From contig NZ_JAQFWP010000042.1 of the NCBI RefSeq assembly GCF_027706745.1, positions 1 through 60,214 of the forward strand: a stretch of DNA of 60,214 nucleotides, in the 5' to 3' direction. Origin of the DNA: Nocardiopsis suaedae (GTDB taxonomy: Bacteria; Actinomycetota; Actinomycetes; Streptosporangiales; Streptosporangiaceae). Shown here piece by piece: positions 34,170-41,354 of this stretch. The notes under the pieces are model-generated. The model searched no databases, had not been told where the DNA came from, and worked only from the letters and a program-made list of their open reading frames with translations. The translations under genes and the position numbers were made by a program. Numbering within the stretch: the stretch's first letter is position 1; each line of letters opens with the position of its first letter.

Positions 34170-34897
34170 TCGGTCACCTCTCGGGTCCGGGACGGGGCCG
34201 GGCGGGTGAGTGGGGGATCGAGGGTCTCCCGCGGCCCGGCGCGGAACAGGCGGGCGGGGCGCCCGCCGGTCGTGCGGCGGGGCGTGCCGGCGGGGACGAT
34301 GAAGCCCGGGACGCCCTGGACCTTGCGGGAGAAGTTGCGCTGATCGAGCGGGACGCCCCAGACGGCCTCGTAGACCTGCCGGAGCTCGGAGATCGTGAAG
34401 ACCTCCGCGCAGAAGGCCGTGGCGAGGGAGGAGTGCTCGAGCTTGCCGCGGGCCCGTTCCAGGCCGTCGGCGAGAATGCGCTCGTGGTCGAAGGCGAGCT
34501 TCAGGCGGCCGGAGTCGACGTCGTCCACGGGCCGCCACTCGGCCGCCGCGGCGTCGGTGCCTGCGACCGGGCTGGGCAGGCCGGGCGCGATGGCCTGGTA
34601 GGCGACGGAGACCACCCGCCCCCGCGGGTCGCGGTCCGGGGCACCGTACGTGCCCAGCTGCTCCAGGTGCAGGCGGGATGCGTCGAGTTCGGCCTCCTCG
34701 CGCAGCTCGCGCTCGGCGGCGACCGCGATGTCCTCGCTCGCGTTGTTCAGGAAGCCGCCGGGAAGGGCCTGTGCGCCCGCGTAGGGCTCGATCCCCCGTT
34801 CGACGAGCAGCACATGGAGCCGGGACGAGCGGAGGGTCAGAATCACCAGATCGACGGCGAGGAGGACTTCCGGCGGCCGCCATTCTTCGTCGGTCAT
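34166..34897 (-). CDS. Nudix hydrolase with winged-helix domain, NrtR-like
   Basis: 243-residue protein. Residues 10-145 are a Nudix domain: QALPGGFLNNAS, then Glu-x7-RELREEAEL, close to the Nudix box but with one extra residue between Gly and the first Glu. Residues 150-230 carry a winged helix of NrtR type ('FTISELRQVYEAVWGVPLDQ', 'NFSRKVQGVPGFIVPAGTPR'). NrtR proteins sense ADP-ribose through the Nudix domain and repress NAD-related genes; others are true hydrolases. It begins the operon and probably controls it. A dyad 18 bases ahead of the ATG is a candidate site. Divergent from a TetR gene. Confidence 0.88.
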   Translation of the reverse strand: MTDEEWRPPEVLLAVDLVILTLRSSRLHVLLVERGIEPYAGAQALPGGFLNNASEDIAVAAERELREEAELDASRLHLEQLGTYGAPDRDPRGRVVSVAYQAIAPGLPSPVAGTDAAAAEWRPVDDVDSGRLKLAFDHERILADGLERARGKLEHSSLATAFCAEVFTISELRQVYEAVWGVPLDQRNFSRKVQGVPGFIVPAGTPRRTTGGRPARLFRAGPRETLDPPLTRPAPSRTREVTE

Positions 34898-34914
34898 GGA
34901 GTCGACGATCTCTT

Positions 34915-34932
34915 TACGTCAGAGTGACAGTA
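34915..34932. promoter_or_regulatory. Dyad upstream of the Nudix/phosphorylase operon
   Basis: TACGTCA (34915-34921) and TGACAGTA (34925-34932) form an imperfect inverted repeat with one bulged base around GAG. On the minus strand it overlaps a TAAAGA that could serve as -10. Suitable position for autoregulation by the NrtR-like protein. Confidence 0.4.
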
Positions 34933-35056
34933 GGCGGTTTTCGGAAATCGTTTCCCCGCAACCGCCGTGTCCAGGGGTGTTGCGGCAGGCGGGTAAGCGA
35001 CATGTGGCGGCGGGGAGAGGGGAGTGCGCCGCGCCCTCCGTCGGCCGTGACCGGAT

Positions 35057-35084
35057 GCACTCAGTGCGTCGTTGCACTCAGTGC
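35057..35084. promoter_or_regulatory. Two identical palindromes ahead of the TetR gene
   Basis: GCACTCAGTGC occurs at 35057-35067 and again at 35074-35084, each a perfect inverted repeat with a single central base, spaced 17 bases. They end 24 bases before the ATG of the TetR-family gene. A paired-dimer operator for this repressor is the simplest reading. Confidence 0.65.
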
Positions 35085-35108
35085 ATCGACGACCCTAGAT
35101 TGGGGCCC

Positions 35109-35834
35109 ATGCACCACGACAACCGGGGGGCCGCGCAGGGGGATCGGCGGGACGCGCTCAAGGCCCGGCACCGGCGGGCCATCGTCGGGGCCGCCTCGGA
35201 CCTCATGCACGAGACCGACGGCGCGCACTTCACCGTCGACCAGCTCGCCGAGCGGGCCGACGTCTCCCGGCGCACCGTCTTCAACCACTTCGGCTCCCTC
35301 GACGAGGTCGTCCTCGAAGTGCTCAGCGGAGAGCTGGAGGCGATCGTCGACGGGATCGACGCCTTCCTCGCCGGGGTCCCGGTGGGCCCCGGCGGGCAGA
35401 TCCGGCTCCTCGACCGCCTCGTCGACGCCGTGCGCGACGGCGGCCTGGTGGAGCTCATCCCCCGGCTCAAGCGCATCCTCGGCGGCGACCGCCCCGAGCC
35501 CGGTCCGCGCCAGGCCATGCTGTTCGAGCGTGCCTTCACCGACCTCAACGCCCGCCTCGCGGCGACCCTGCGCCGCCACCACCCCGGCCTCGCCCCCGTC
35601 GATGTGGACCTGGCCTGCGGTGCCTTCGTCAGCGGCTGCCTGGTGGCCGTGGAGCACTGGGAGGCGGCCACCGGCGGCGAGGTCACCGAGGAGTCCCGGC
35701 GGGTCTGGGACGGACTCCTCGACCGCATGGCCGCCCTCGCCCGCGCCGGGTACGCCCCCGTGCCCACCGGCTCCGGCACCGACGCAGGCACCGCCCCCGA
35801 CGCCGCCTCCGGCTCCGACCACGGCGCCGGCTGA
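35109..35834 (+). CDS. TetR-family transcriptional repressor
   Basis: 241-residue regulator. The N-terminal helix-turn-helix is clear: 'RRAIVGAASDLMHETDGAHF', then TVDQLAERADVSRRTVFNHF with the recognition helix ending in the family's FNHF. The remainder is the ligand-binding/dimerisation domain; the last ~25 residues are Gly/Ala/Thr-rich and disordered. ATG 35109 was chosen; no good ribosome site precedes it, so the mRNA may be nearly leaderless. It sits 42 bases upstream of the MMPL transporter gene in the same direction and presumably represses both through the palindromes at 35057-35084. Confidence 0.93.
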   Translation: MHHDNRGAAQGDRRDALKARHRRAIVGAASDLMHETDGAHFTVDQLAERADVSRRTVFNHFGSLDEVVLEVLSGELEAIVDGIDAFLAGVPVGPGGQIRLLDRLVDAVRDGGLVELIPRLKRILGGDRPEPGPRQAMLFERAFTDLNARLAATLRRHHPGLAPVDVDLACGAFVSGCLVAVEHWEAATGGEVTEESRRVWDGLLDRMAALARAGYAPVPTGSGTDAGTAPDAASGSDHGAG

Positions 35835-35876
35835 CGCACCCCTTGCCCACACCACTCCACCGTCCTGCAGGTGACC

Positions 35877-38426
35877 ATGGCTGAGTTCCTCTACAGAATC
35901 GGGCGCGCCGCGGCGCGCCTCCCCAAGACCGCCGTCGCGGTATGGCTCGCCCTGCTCGTGGCCGCCGGGGGCGCGTTCGCCCTGTTCTCCGGCGAGCTCA
36001 AGGACGGCTTCTCCATCCCCGGGACGCCCACCGACGAGGTCAACCGGCTCCTCTCCCAGGAGTTCGACGGCATGGGCGGCGGTGCGGGCACCATCGTCTA
36101 CCGGACCGACGACGGAGAGCCCTTCACCGACGCGCAGAAGGAGGCCATCGCCGAGCGCGTCGACGAGGCGTCCGGCGTATCCGGGGTCGAGGACGCCGTC
36201 GACCCGTTCGCCACCGAGCAGGAGCGGGCCGACGGCGAGGCCGAACTGGCCGACGGCCGCGAGCAGCTGGAGGACGGCCGCGCCGAGCTGGAGTCGGGCC
36301 AGGAGGAGCTCGACGCCGGGCGCGAACAGGCCGAGGCCTCCGGCATGATCGACCGGCTGGAGGAGGGCCTCGACGCCCGCCAGGCCGAGATCGACGCCGG
36401 GCGGGAGCAGCTCGACGCCGAGGCCGAGAAGCTCGAACAGGGCGAGGCCCTGATGGAGATGTCCTCCGACATCCGCATGGTCTCCGAGGACGGTGCCACC
36501 GCGCTGGTCAACGTCTCCTTCACCCAGGCCCAGGAGGAGGTGCCCCAGGAGACCAAGGACGCCGTCATGGCGGTCTTCGAGGACGACCCCGTCGACGGGA
36601 CCACCGTGGACTTCGCCAACGACATCGCGATGAGCCTGCCCCAGCTCTTCGGCCCCGCCGAGGCCGTGGGGCTCGTCGTGGCGGCGGTCGTGCTGCTGGT
36701 CATGCTGGGCACCCTGGTCGGCGCGGGCCTGCCGATCCTGACGGCTCTGGTCGGCGTCGGGGTCGCCTCCATGATCGCCATGTCCCTGTCCGGCGTCCTG
36801 GAGATGGCCTCCATCACCCCGATCCTGGGCCTGATGCTCGGCCTGGCGGTCGGCATCGACTACGCGCTGTTCATCGTCAACCGGCACCGCCGCCAGCTCA
36901 AGGACGGCCTGCCGGTCGCCGAGTCCATCGGCCTGGCCAACGGGACCGCGGGCAACGCGGTGGTCTTCGCCGGTGCCACGGTGCTGATCGCGCTGCTCGG
37001 CCTGAACATGACCGGGATCGGGTTCCTCGGCCTGATGGGCAGTGTGGGCGCGATCGCGATCGTGGTCGCCGTACTGATCGCGGTCAGCCTGGTCCCGGCG
37101 CTGCTGGCGCTGATCGGCCCGCGCATCCTGTCCCGGCGCGAGCGCGCCCGCCTCGGCGGGGACGCGGCGGGCGAGGGCGGTACGCCCGGCGGCGCACCGG
37201 ACCGGCGGGGGCGCGCGTCGGCGCCGGAGCCGATGACGGCCCTGGGCGCGATCGGCCGCGCCGCCGCCGCCGTGGCGGTCCTCGGCGTCATCGCCCTGCC
37301 CGCGCTCGACCTGCGGCTGGGCATGCCGGACGGCTCCTCCGAGCCCGCCGAGTCCACCCAGCACCGGGCCTACACCGCCATCGCCGAGGAGTTCGGCGAG
37401 GGGCAGAACGGGCCGCTGCTGGTCGCCGCGGAGCTGCCGGGCGGCCCGGACACCGACGCCGCCGAGGCGAAGGCGCCGGACTACCAGTTCCAGGTCGCCG
37501 AGGAGATCGCGGCCCAGGACGGTGTCGCCGCGGTGGCTCCGATCGGGATGAACGACGACTTCACGCTGGCGATCTTCCAGGTCGTCCCGGAGGAGGGGCC
37601 GTCCAGCGCCTCGACCGAGGAGCTGGTGCACACGCTGCGCGACACCGAGCCGATCCGCGGCCTGGAGCCACTCGGGGTGGCGGGCATGGCCAGCGGGAAC
37701 ATCGACATCTCCGAGACGCTGAGCGACGCGCTGCCGGGCTACCTGACCGTGGTCATCGGCCTGTCGCTGGTCATCCTGCTGCTGGTGTTCCGCTCGCTCT
37801 TCGTCCCGGTCGTGGCGACGCTGGGGTTCATCCTCTCCTTCTTCGCCGCCCTCGGCGGCGTGGTCGCCGCCTACCAGTGGGGCTGGCTCGGCGGGCTGAT
37901 CGGCCTGGAGAACCAGGGGCCGGTGTTGAACTTCCTGCCGACGCTCCTGGTGGGCATCCTGTTCGGCCTGGCCATGGACTACATGCTGTTCATCGGCACG
38001 GGCATGCGCGAGGCCTACGTGCACAAGGCGCCGGCGCGGTTCGCCGTGGTGCAGGGGCTGCGGGCCGGGCGCGCGGTGGTCACCGCCGCGGCGATCATCA
38101 TGATCTCGGTCTTCGGGGGGTTCATCTTCTCCGAGACGGCGATGATCAGCTCGATCGGGTTCGCCCTGGCGTTCGGCGTGCTGCTGGACGCGTTCGTGGT
38201 GCGGATGGTGCTGATCCCTGCGCTCATGCACCTGGCCGGGGACGCGGCGTGGTGGCTGCCGCGCCGTCTCGACCGGCTCCTGCCCGACATCGACGTCGAG
38301 GGCTCGGCGCTGGAGCGCCGCCACGCCGACGGGCGGACGGAGGACGCCGCAGGGGACGGCTCCGCCGCTGTGGCGCCCCCCGCTGCCGATCAGCAGGGCA
38401 CGACCGTGGGCACCGACCGGCGCTGA
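35877..38426 (+). CDS. MMPL/RND-family lipid or drug exporter with coiled-coil insert
   Basis: 849-residue proton-driven exporter of the MMPL family, with two six-helix repeats, each preceded by a large extracytoplasmic loop. The paired Asp motifs are GLAVGIDYALFIVNRHR in repeat 1 and FGLAMDYMLFIGTGMREAY in repeat 2. The first loop contains an unusual glutamate-rich helix (about 113-192) built on a 7-residue period with Gly at a fixed place (LADGREQ, LEDGRAE, LESGQEE, LDAGREQ), likely a coiled coil. ATG 35877 has AGGTG just upstream; GTG 35871 is possible. Presumed substrate is a hydrophobic metabolite or antibiotic; control by the TetR protein upstream. Confidence 0.92.
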   Translation: MAEFLYRIGRAAARLPKTAVAVWLALLVAAGGAFALFSGELKDGFSIPGTPTDEVNRLLSQEFDGMGGGAGTIVYRTDDGEPFTDAQKEAIAERVDEASGVSGVEDAVDPFATEQERADGEAELADGREQLEDGRAELESGQEELDAGREQAEASGMIDRLEEGLDARQAEIDAGREQLDAEAEKLEQGEALMEMSSDIRMVSEDGATALVNVSFTQAQEEVPQETKDAVMAVFEDDPVDGTTVDFANDIAMSLPQLFGPAEAVGLVVAAVVLLVMLGTLVGAGLPILTALVGVGVASMIAMSLSGVLEMASITPILGLMLGLAVGIDYALFIVNRHRRQLKDGLPVAESIGLANGTAGNAVVFAGATVLIALLGLNMTGIGFLGLMGSVGAIAIVVAVLIAVSLVPALLALIGPRILSRRERARLGGDAAGEGGTPGGAPDRRGRASAPEPMTALGAIGRAAAAVAVLGVIALPALDLRLGMPDGSSEPAESTQHRAYTAIAEEFGEGQNGPLLVAAELPGGPDTDAAEAKAPDYQFQVAEEIAAQDGVAAVAPIGMNDDFTLAIFQVVPEEGPSSASTEELVHTLRDTEPIRGLEPLGVAGMASGNIDISETLSDALPGYLTVVIGLSLVILLLVFRSLFVPVVATLGFILSFFAALGGVVAAYQWGWLGGLIGLENQGPVLNFLPTLLVGILFGLAMDYMLFIGTGMREAYVHKAPARFAVVQGLRAGRAVVTAAAIIMISVFGGFIFSETAMISSIGFALAFGVLLDAFVVRMVLIPALMHLAGDAAWWLPRRLDRLLPDIDVEGSALERRHADGRTEDAAGDGSAAVAPPAADQQGTTVGTDRR

Positions 38427-38451
38427 GCCGACCTCGGGCACCAGGGGACAC

Positions 38452-38492
38452 GCGGCCCCCTGCCGGACCATCGGGTCCCGGCAGGGGGCCGC
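38452..38492. terminator. Bidirectional hairpin after the MMPL gene
   Basis: Perfect 15-bp stem GCGGCCCCCTGCCGG / CCGGCAGGGGGCCGC with an 11-base loop between two convergent genes. Confidence 0.75.
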
Positions 38493-38523
38493 CGCATGTG
38501 TACCGGGCGAGGCGGCGCCGGGG

Positions 38524-38970
38524 CTAAGCGTCGATGGGAACGGTGATCGACTCCGAGCATCCCAGGGACGGGGTCAGCACGAGGCTGACGGTGGCGCTCG
38601 GTTCGTCGTCGGGCCGATCGGACAGGGCGAGGTCGCAGACGGCCCCCTTTCCGGTGAGGGGGTACCAGAACCAGGTGTCCCCGACCGGGGCGCGGTCGAC
38701 CGGCCTCCATCCGCCCTTCCCGTGACGGAAGGCAATGAGTTCGACGATCGCCTCGTACTCACCGGAACGGTGCGCGGTCAGGGCGATCTTCAGGTCCGAT
38801 CCGAAGGTTGTGGTGGCGATGCGGTGGGTCTCGGGGCCGGATGCGGAATCCGCGGCCGACTCGGCCGTCGCCGCCGTGGCGGTAGTCGCGGTGAGCAGCA
38901 GCGCCGGCACGGCCGCGGCGGCGAGGAGGGCGCGCCCGGCGCGAAGCCGGGCCGGGGACGGGAGCGGCAT
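38524..38970 (-). CDS. Small secreted protein, function unknown
   Basis: 148-residue protein with a signal peptide: basic start, hydrophobic 'ALLAAAAVPALLLTATTATA', predicted cleavage around residue 34. The mature ~115 residues look like a compact beta-rich domain with two cysteines (VCDLAL, LGCSES) that could form a disulfide. No family recognised. A CAGGAG site precedes the ATG by six bases, and codon use matches neighbours, so it is probably a real exported protein. No operon partner. Confidence 0.72.
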   Translation of the reverse strand: MPLPSPARLRAGRALLAAAAVPALLLTATTATAATAESAADSASGPETHRIATTTFGSDLKIALTAHRSGEYEAIVELIAFRHGKGGWRPVDRAPVGDTWFWYPLTGKGAVCDLALSDRPDDEPSATVSLVLTPSLGCSESITVPIDA

Positions 38971-39098
38971 GGCGTCTCCTGGGGTCCGATCGGCGGCTTC
39001 CCGGGAAGCCGCTGGCTCTTACCCGCATGACGTCTTGCAAGGGCCGCGGGTTGACCGCCAGGGGCGCCGCCCCGAGCACTGTGTTCGCGCGGGTGCCC

Positions 39099-39473
39099 TC
39101 AGCCCCTGCTCTCGGCGGCCCCGGCCCGGATTCCGCGGCTGTGGGCCAGGTGGCGCCGGGCGGGTTCGGCCGTCAGGTCCGCGTCGCGTGCGGCGACCGC
39201 TTCCACGATGGCCTCGTGTTCCTGGGCGGAGTCGGTCAGCTCCCCCCGGTCCGCGAGCTTCTGCGGTCCCCGCATGCGCGCCTGGTCGCGGAGCCGGCCG
39301 ACCATGGACACCAGCGGACGGGTGTCATCGAGACTCCGGGTTCGGCGGCCACGGCGGTCACGCTGACCACCTCTCCTGGTTCGATCCGGCCCAGGGCGTT
39401 GCGTGCGCACGGCCTCGGGGGCCTGTTCGCGCAGGCCGACCGGCCTCAGGGGAGGGGAGTCCGGCGTCATCAT
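39099..39473 (-). pseudogene. GntR/FadR-type regulator, internally deleted and frameshifted
   Basis: Recognisable pieces lie in two frames. The start MTPDSPPLRPVGLREQAPE is in one frame. 'ALGRIEPGEVVSVTAVAAEP' and GVSMTPVR, the winged-helix opening, are in another. The first frame then resumes with 'LVSMVGRLRDQARMRGPQKL' and 'ADRGELTDSAQEHEAIVEAV', the C-terminal FCD ligand domain. Roughly 80 residues between TPVR and LVSMVG are missing. The gene is divergent from ornithine cyclodeaminase and was probably its regulator. Confidence 0.75.
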
Positions 39474-39558
39474 GCCCAGGCATGACACAGCCCGCCGGGG
39501 AACGGCCTCACCCGACGTTTAAGGTGTGAGGCCCCACCCCCGCCCCCTGGGAGGCCCC

Positions 39559-40476
39559 ATGACGGCGATCATGCTCGACGAGCACGACATCCGCGGCGCG
39601 GTGACGATGCCCGAGGCCATCGCGGCCGTCCGCCGGGGTTTCGCCGACCTGGCCGACGGCGCCTTCGAGATGCCCGTGCGCACCGTCCTCGACGACGGCG
39701 GGTTCCTCGTCATGCCGGTCCACCACCGGCCCACCTCCTCGGCGGTGACCAAGTTCCTGAGCCTGAACTTCGACCGCGCACCCGCGATCGACGGGACGGT
39801 GGTGTGGAGCGAGGCGCACAGCACCGACCGGGTCGTGGCCCACGCCGGGACCGTGACCGCTCTGCGCACCGGGGCCGCGGTCGGCGCCGCGACCGACCTG
39901 CTCGCCGACCCCGGCGCCGACGAACTGGTGCTCATCGGCGCCGGCGGGCAGGCGCCCGACCAGGTGCGGGCGGTCCACGCGGTCCGGCCGCTGCGCCGCC
40001 TGACCGTGGTCGCCACCGCCCCCGAGCGCGCCCGCGCCCTGGTCGAGCGGCTCCGGCCCGAACTCGACGGCGTGCGCCTGGAGACCGCCGCCGACGCCCG
40101 CGCGGCCGTCGGCGGCGCGCCGATCGTCTGCTGCGCCACGACCTCCACCGTTCCGCTGTTCACCGCGGACGACCTGCCCGAGCGGGTACACGTCAACGCC
40201 ATCGGCGCGTTCCGGCCCACGATGCGGGAGCTGCCCGACGACCTGCTGGCCGGTGCCGACGTGGTGATCGACGAGCGCGAGGCGGCCCTGGAGGAGTCCG
40301 GGGAGGTCGTCCACGCGTTGGAGGCGGGCGCGATCACCGGGGCGGACCTCACCGAACTCGGCCCCGCGCTCGCCAAGGGCGGCGGCTTCGGACCGAGGAC
40401 CGTGTTCAAGTCCGTCGGGGTCGCCATCCAGGACTGGGCCGTCGCCCACCTGCTCGCCGAGCGGGTCCTGCGCTAG
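39559..40476 (+). CDS. Ornithine cyclodeaminase/mu-crystallin family protein
   Basis: 305-residue NAD(P)-dependent enzyme of the OCD/mu-crystallin group, whose members include ornithine cyclodeaminase, alanine dehydrogenase and ketimine reductases. Visible features are SAVTKFLSLNF with the substrate-side lysine, the Rossmann loop LVLIGAGGQAPDQVRAV, and the late VNAIGAFRPTMRELPDDL block with an Asp of the family. GGGAGG lies just upstream of ATG 39559. The stop codon TAG is formed at the boundary with a MITE-like element, so the original C-terminus may have been slightly different. Amino-acid or imino-acid catabolism is likely; exact substrate unknown. Confidence 0.88.
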   Translation: MTAIMLDEHDIRGAVTMPEAIAAVRRGFADLADGAFEMPVRTVLDDGGFLVMPVHHRPTSSAVTKFLSLNFDRAPAIDGTVVWSEAHSTDRVVAHAGTVTALRTGAAVGAATDLLADPGADELVLIGAGGQAPDQVRAVHAVRPLRRLTVVATAPERARALVERLRPELDGVRLETAADARAAVGGAPIVCCATTSTVPLFTADDLPERVHVNAIGAFRPTMRELPDDLLAGADVVIDEREAALEESGEVVHALEAGAITGADLTELGPALAKGGGFGPRTVFKSVGVAIQDWAVAHLLAERVLR

Positions 40477-40659
40477 GCCCTGTCCGGAGTTCTGCGGTGT
40501 CCCAGCGTCAGAACCCCTGGTCGGGCCACACTCCACCCCTAGCGTCCAGCACACCTACGAAAAGTTGCACTGAAACACGAGAAACCACCGCTGTCTTGAG
40601 CCCGACTTCTCCGAGATCAACGACGGAGGGGCCGGCGGGGGGGACTCCGGACAGGGCCT
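40475..40659. mobile_element. 185-bp MITE-like element with 16-bp perfect terminal inverted repeats
   Basis: AGGCCCTGTCCGGAGT at 40475-40490 is exactly repeated in inverse at 40644-40659 (ACTCCGGACAGGGCCT). The 153 bases between contain no complete gene and are less GC-rich in the middle (AAAAGTTGCACTGAAACACG). No clear target duplication is visible. The left end begins inside the TAG stop codon of the ornithine cyclodeaminase gene. Non-autonomous transposon derivative is the best reading; family not assigned. Confidence 0.7.
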
Positions 40660-40778
40660 GAGTGTGGTGTTCGGGGAGGTCGGGAACGCGCTCGGCGGGT
40701 GTGCGGCCGCCGATCCCGGTGTGGGGCGACCTGGCCGGGGGCGGAGGAATCCTGCCCGTCGTGCCCTTCGGGTTACTC

Positions 40779-40850
40779 CACCCCTGGTGAACGGTGCGGC
40801 GTGGTTACTATGGTGCAGGCCGCCGCGCTGCGGCGTTCCACCCCCTGGTG
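40779..40850 (+). promoter_or_regulatory. Promoter region with two CACC-GGTG dyads
   Basis: CACC-CCT-GGTG (40779-40789) and CACC-CCCT-GGTG (40839-40850) bracket a TACTAT hexamer (40805-40810) that fits a -10 element for the histidine-rich gene at 40883. The dyads lie 60 bases apart and both read CCACCCC(C)TGGTGA; they could be operator copies. Confidence 0.4.
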
Positions 40851-40882
40851 AGTACCGCGAACGCATCGAGGTATCCGGACCC

Positions 40883-41251
40883 GTGACCGAAAAGCCGCGA
40901 GTGGCCCTGTGGCTGGTCTGCCTCGGCGCCTTCATCGCTCTCGGTCACCAGCTCGGTCCGCATGGTCACGCTTTCGGTGCCGACGTCGCCGCCCACGCGC
41001 ACGCCCATGAGGGGCAGCACGGGGCAGCGCACGAGGGGACGCAGGGCGAAGGCCACGAAGAGGACCCGGCCTGCGGGCGTACGGTGCCGCCGTCTCCCGG
41101 CGACGCCGCGCCCGCCGCCCTGCCCGCCGGACCGCTCCTCGACGTCGTCGTCCCCGAAACGGGACGCTGCCGCGTTCCCGACGTCCCGGAACTCTCCCTT
41201 GGGCGCTCGCCGCCCGACCTCGTCTCCGAACTCCAGGTCAACCGGGTCTAG
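40883..41251 (+). CDS. Small exported histidine-rich protein, unknown function
   Basis: 122-residue protein. One N-terminal hydrophobic segment (residues 7-21, VALWLVCLGAFIALG) could be a signal anchor, followed by a His/Glu-rich stretch (HGHAFGADVAAHAHAHEGQH to GHEED). Two cysteines (ACGRT, GRCRV) lie beyond. No family recognised. The histidines suggest metal binding. GTG 40883 follows GAGG by ten bases; the frame stays open further upstream without support. The next gene, also ending in a His-rich tail, starts 103 bases later; a metal-handling pair is an inference. Confidence 0.6.
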   Translation: MTEKPRVALWLVCLGAFIALGHQLGPHGHAFGADVAAHAHAHEGQHGAAHEGTQGEGHEEDPACGRTVPPSPGDAAPAALPAGPLLDVVVPETGRCRVPDVPELSLGRSPPDLVSELQVNRV

Positions 41252-41354
41252 ATGCCGCGGCCCGCGCCGGGCCGCCTCCAGGCGCGCGCCCGAGGCGTGC
41301 GCGGACCCCGGCGGCGCCCGCGCGCCGCCGTCCGACCTGAAGCAAGGAGACGCC

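Noticed and set aside
35061-38471. 1136-residue minus-strand frame antisense to TetR/MMPL
   Set aside because: Same cause; sequence such as QHPDRADQ-type low complexity and no ribosome site. The plus-strand MMPL protein is unmistakable.
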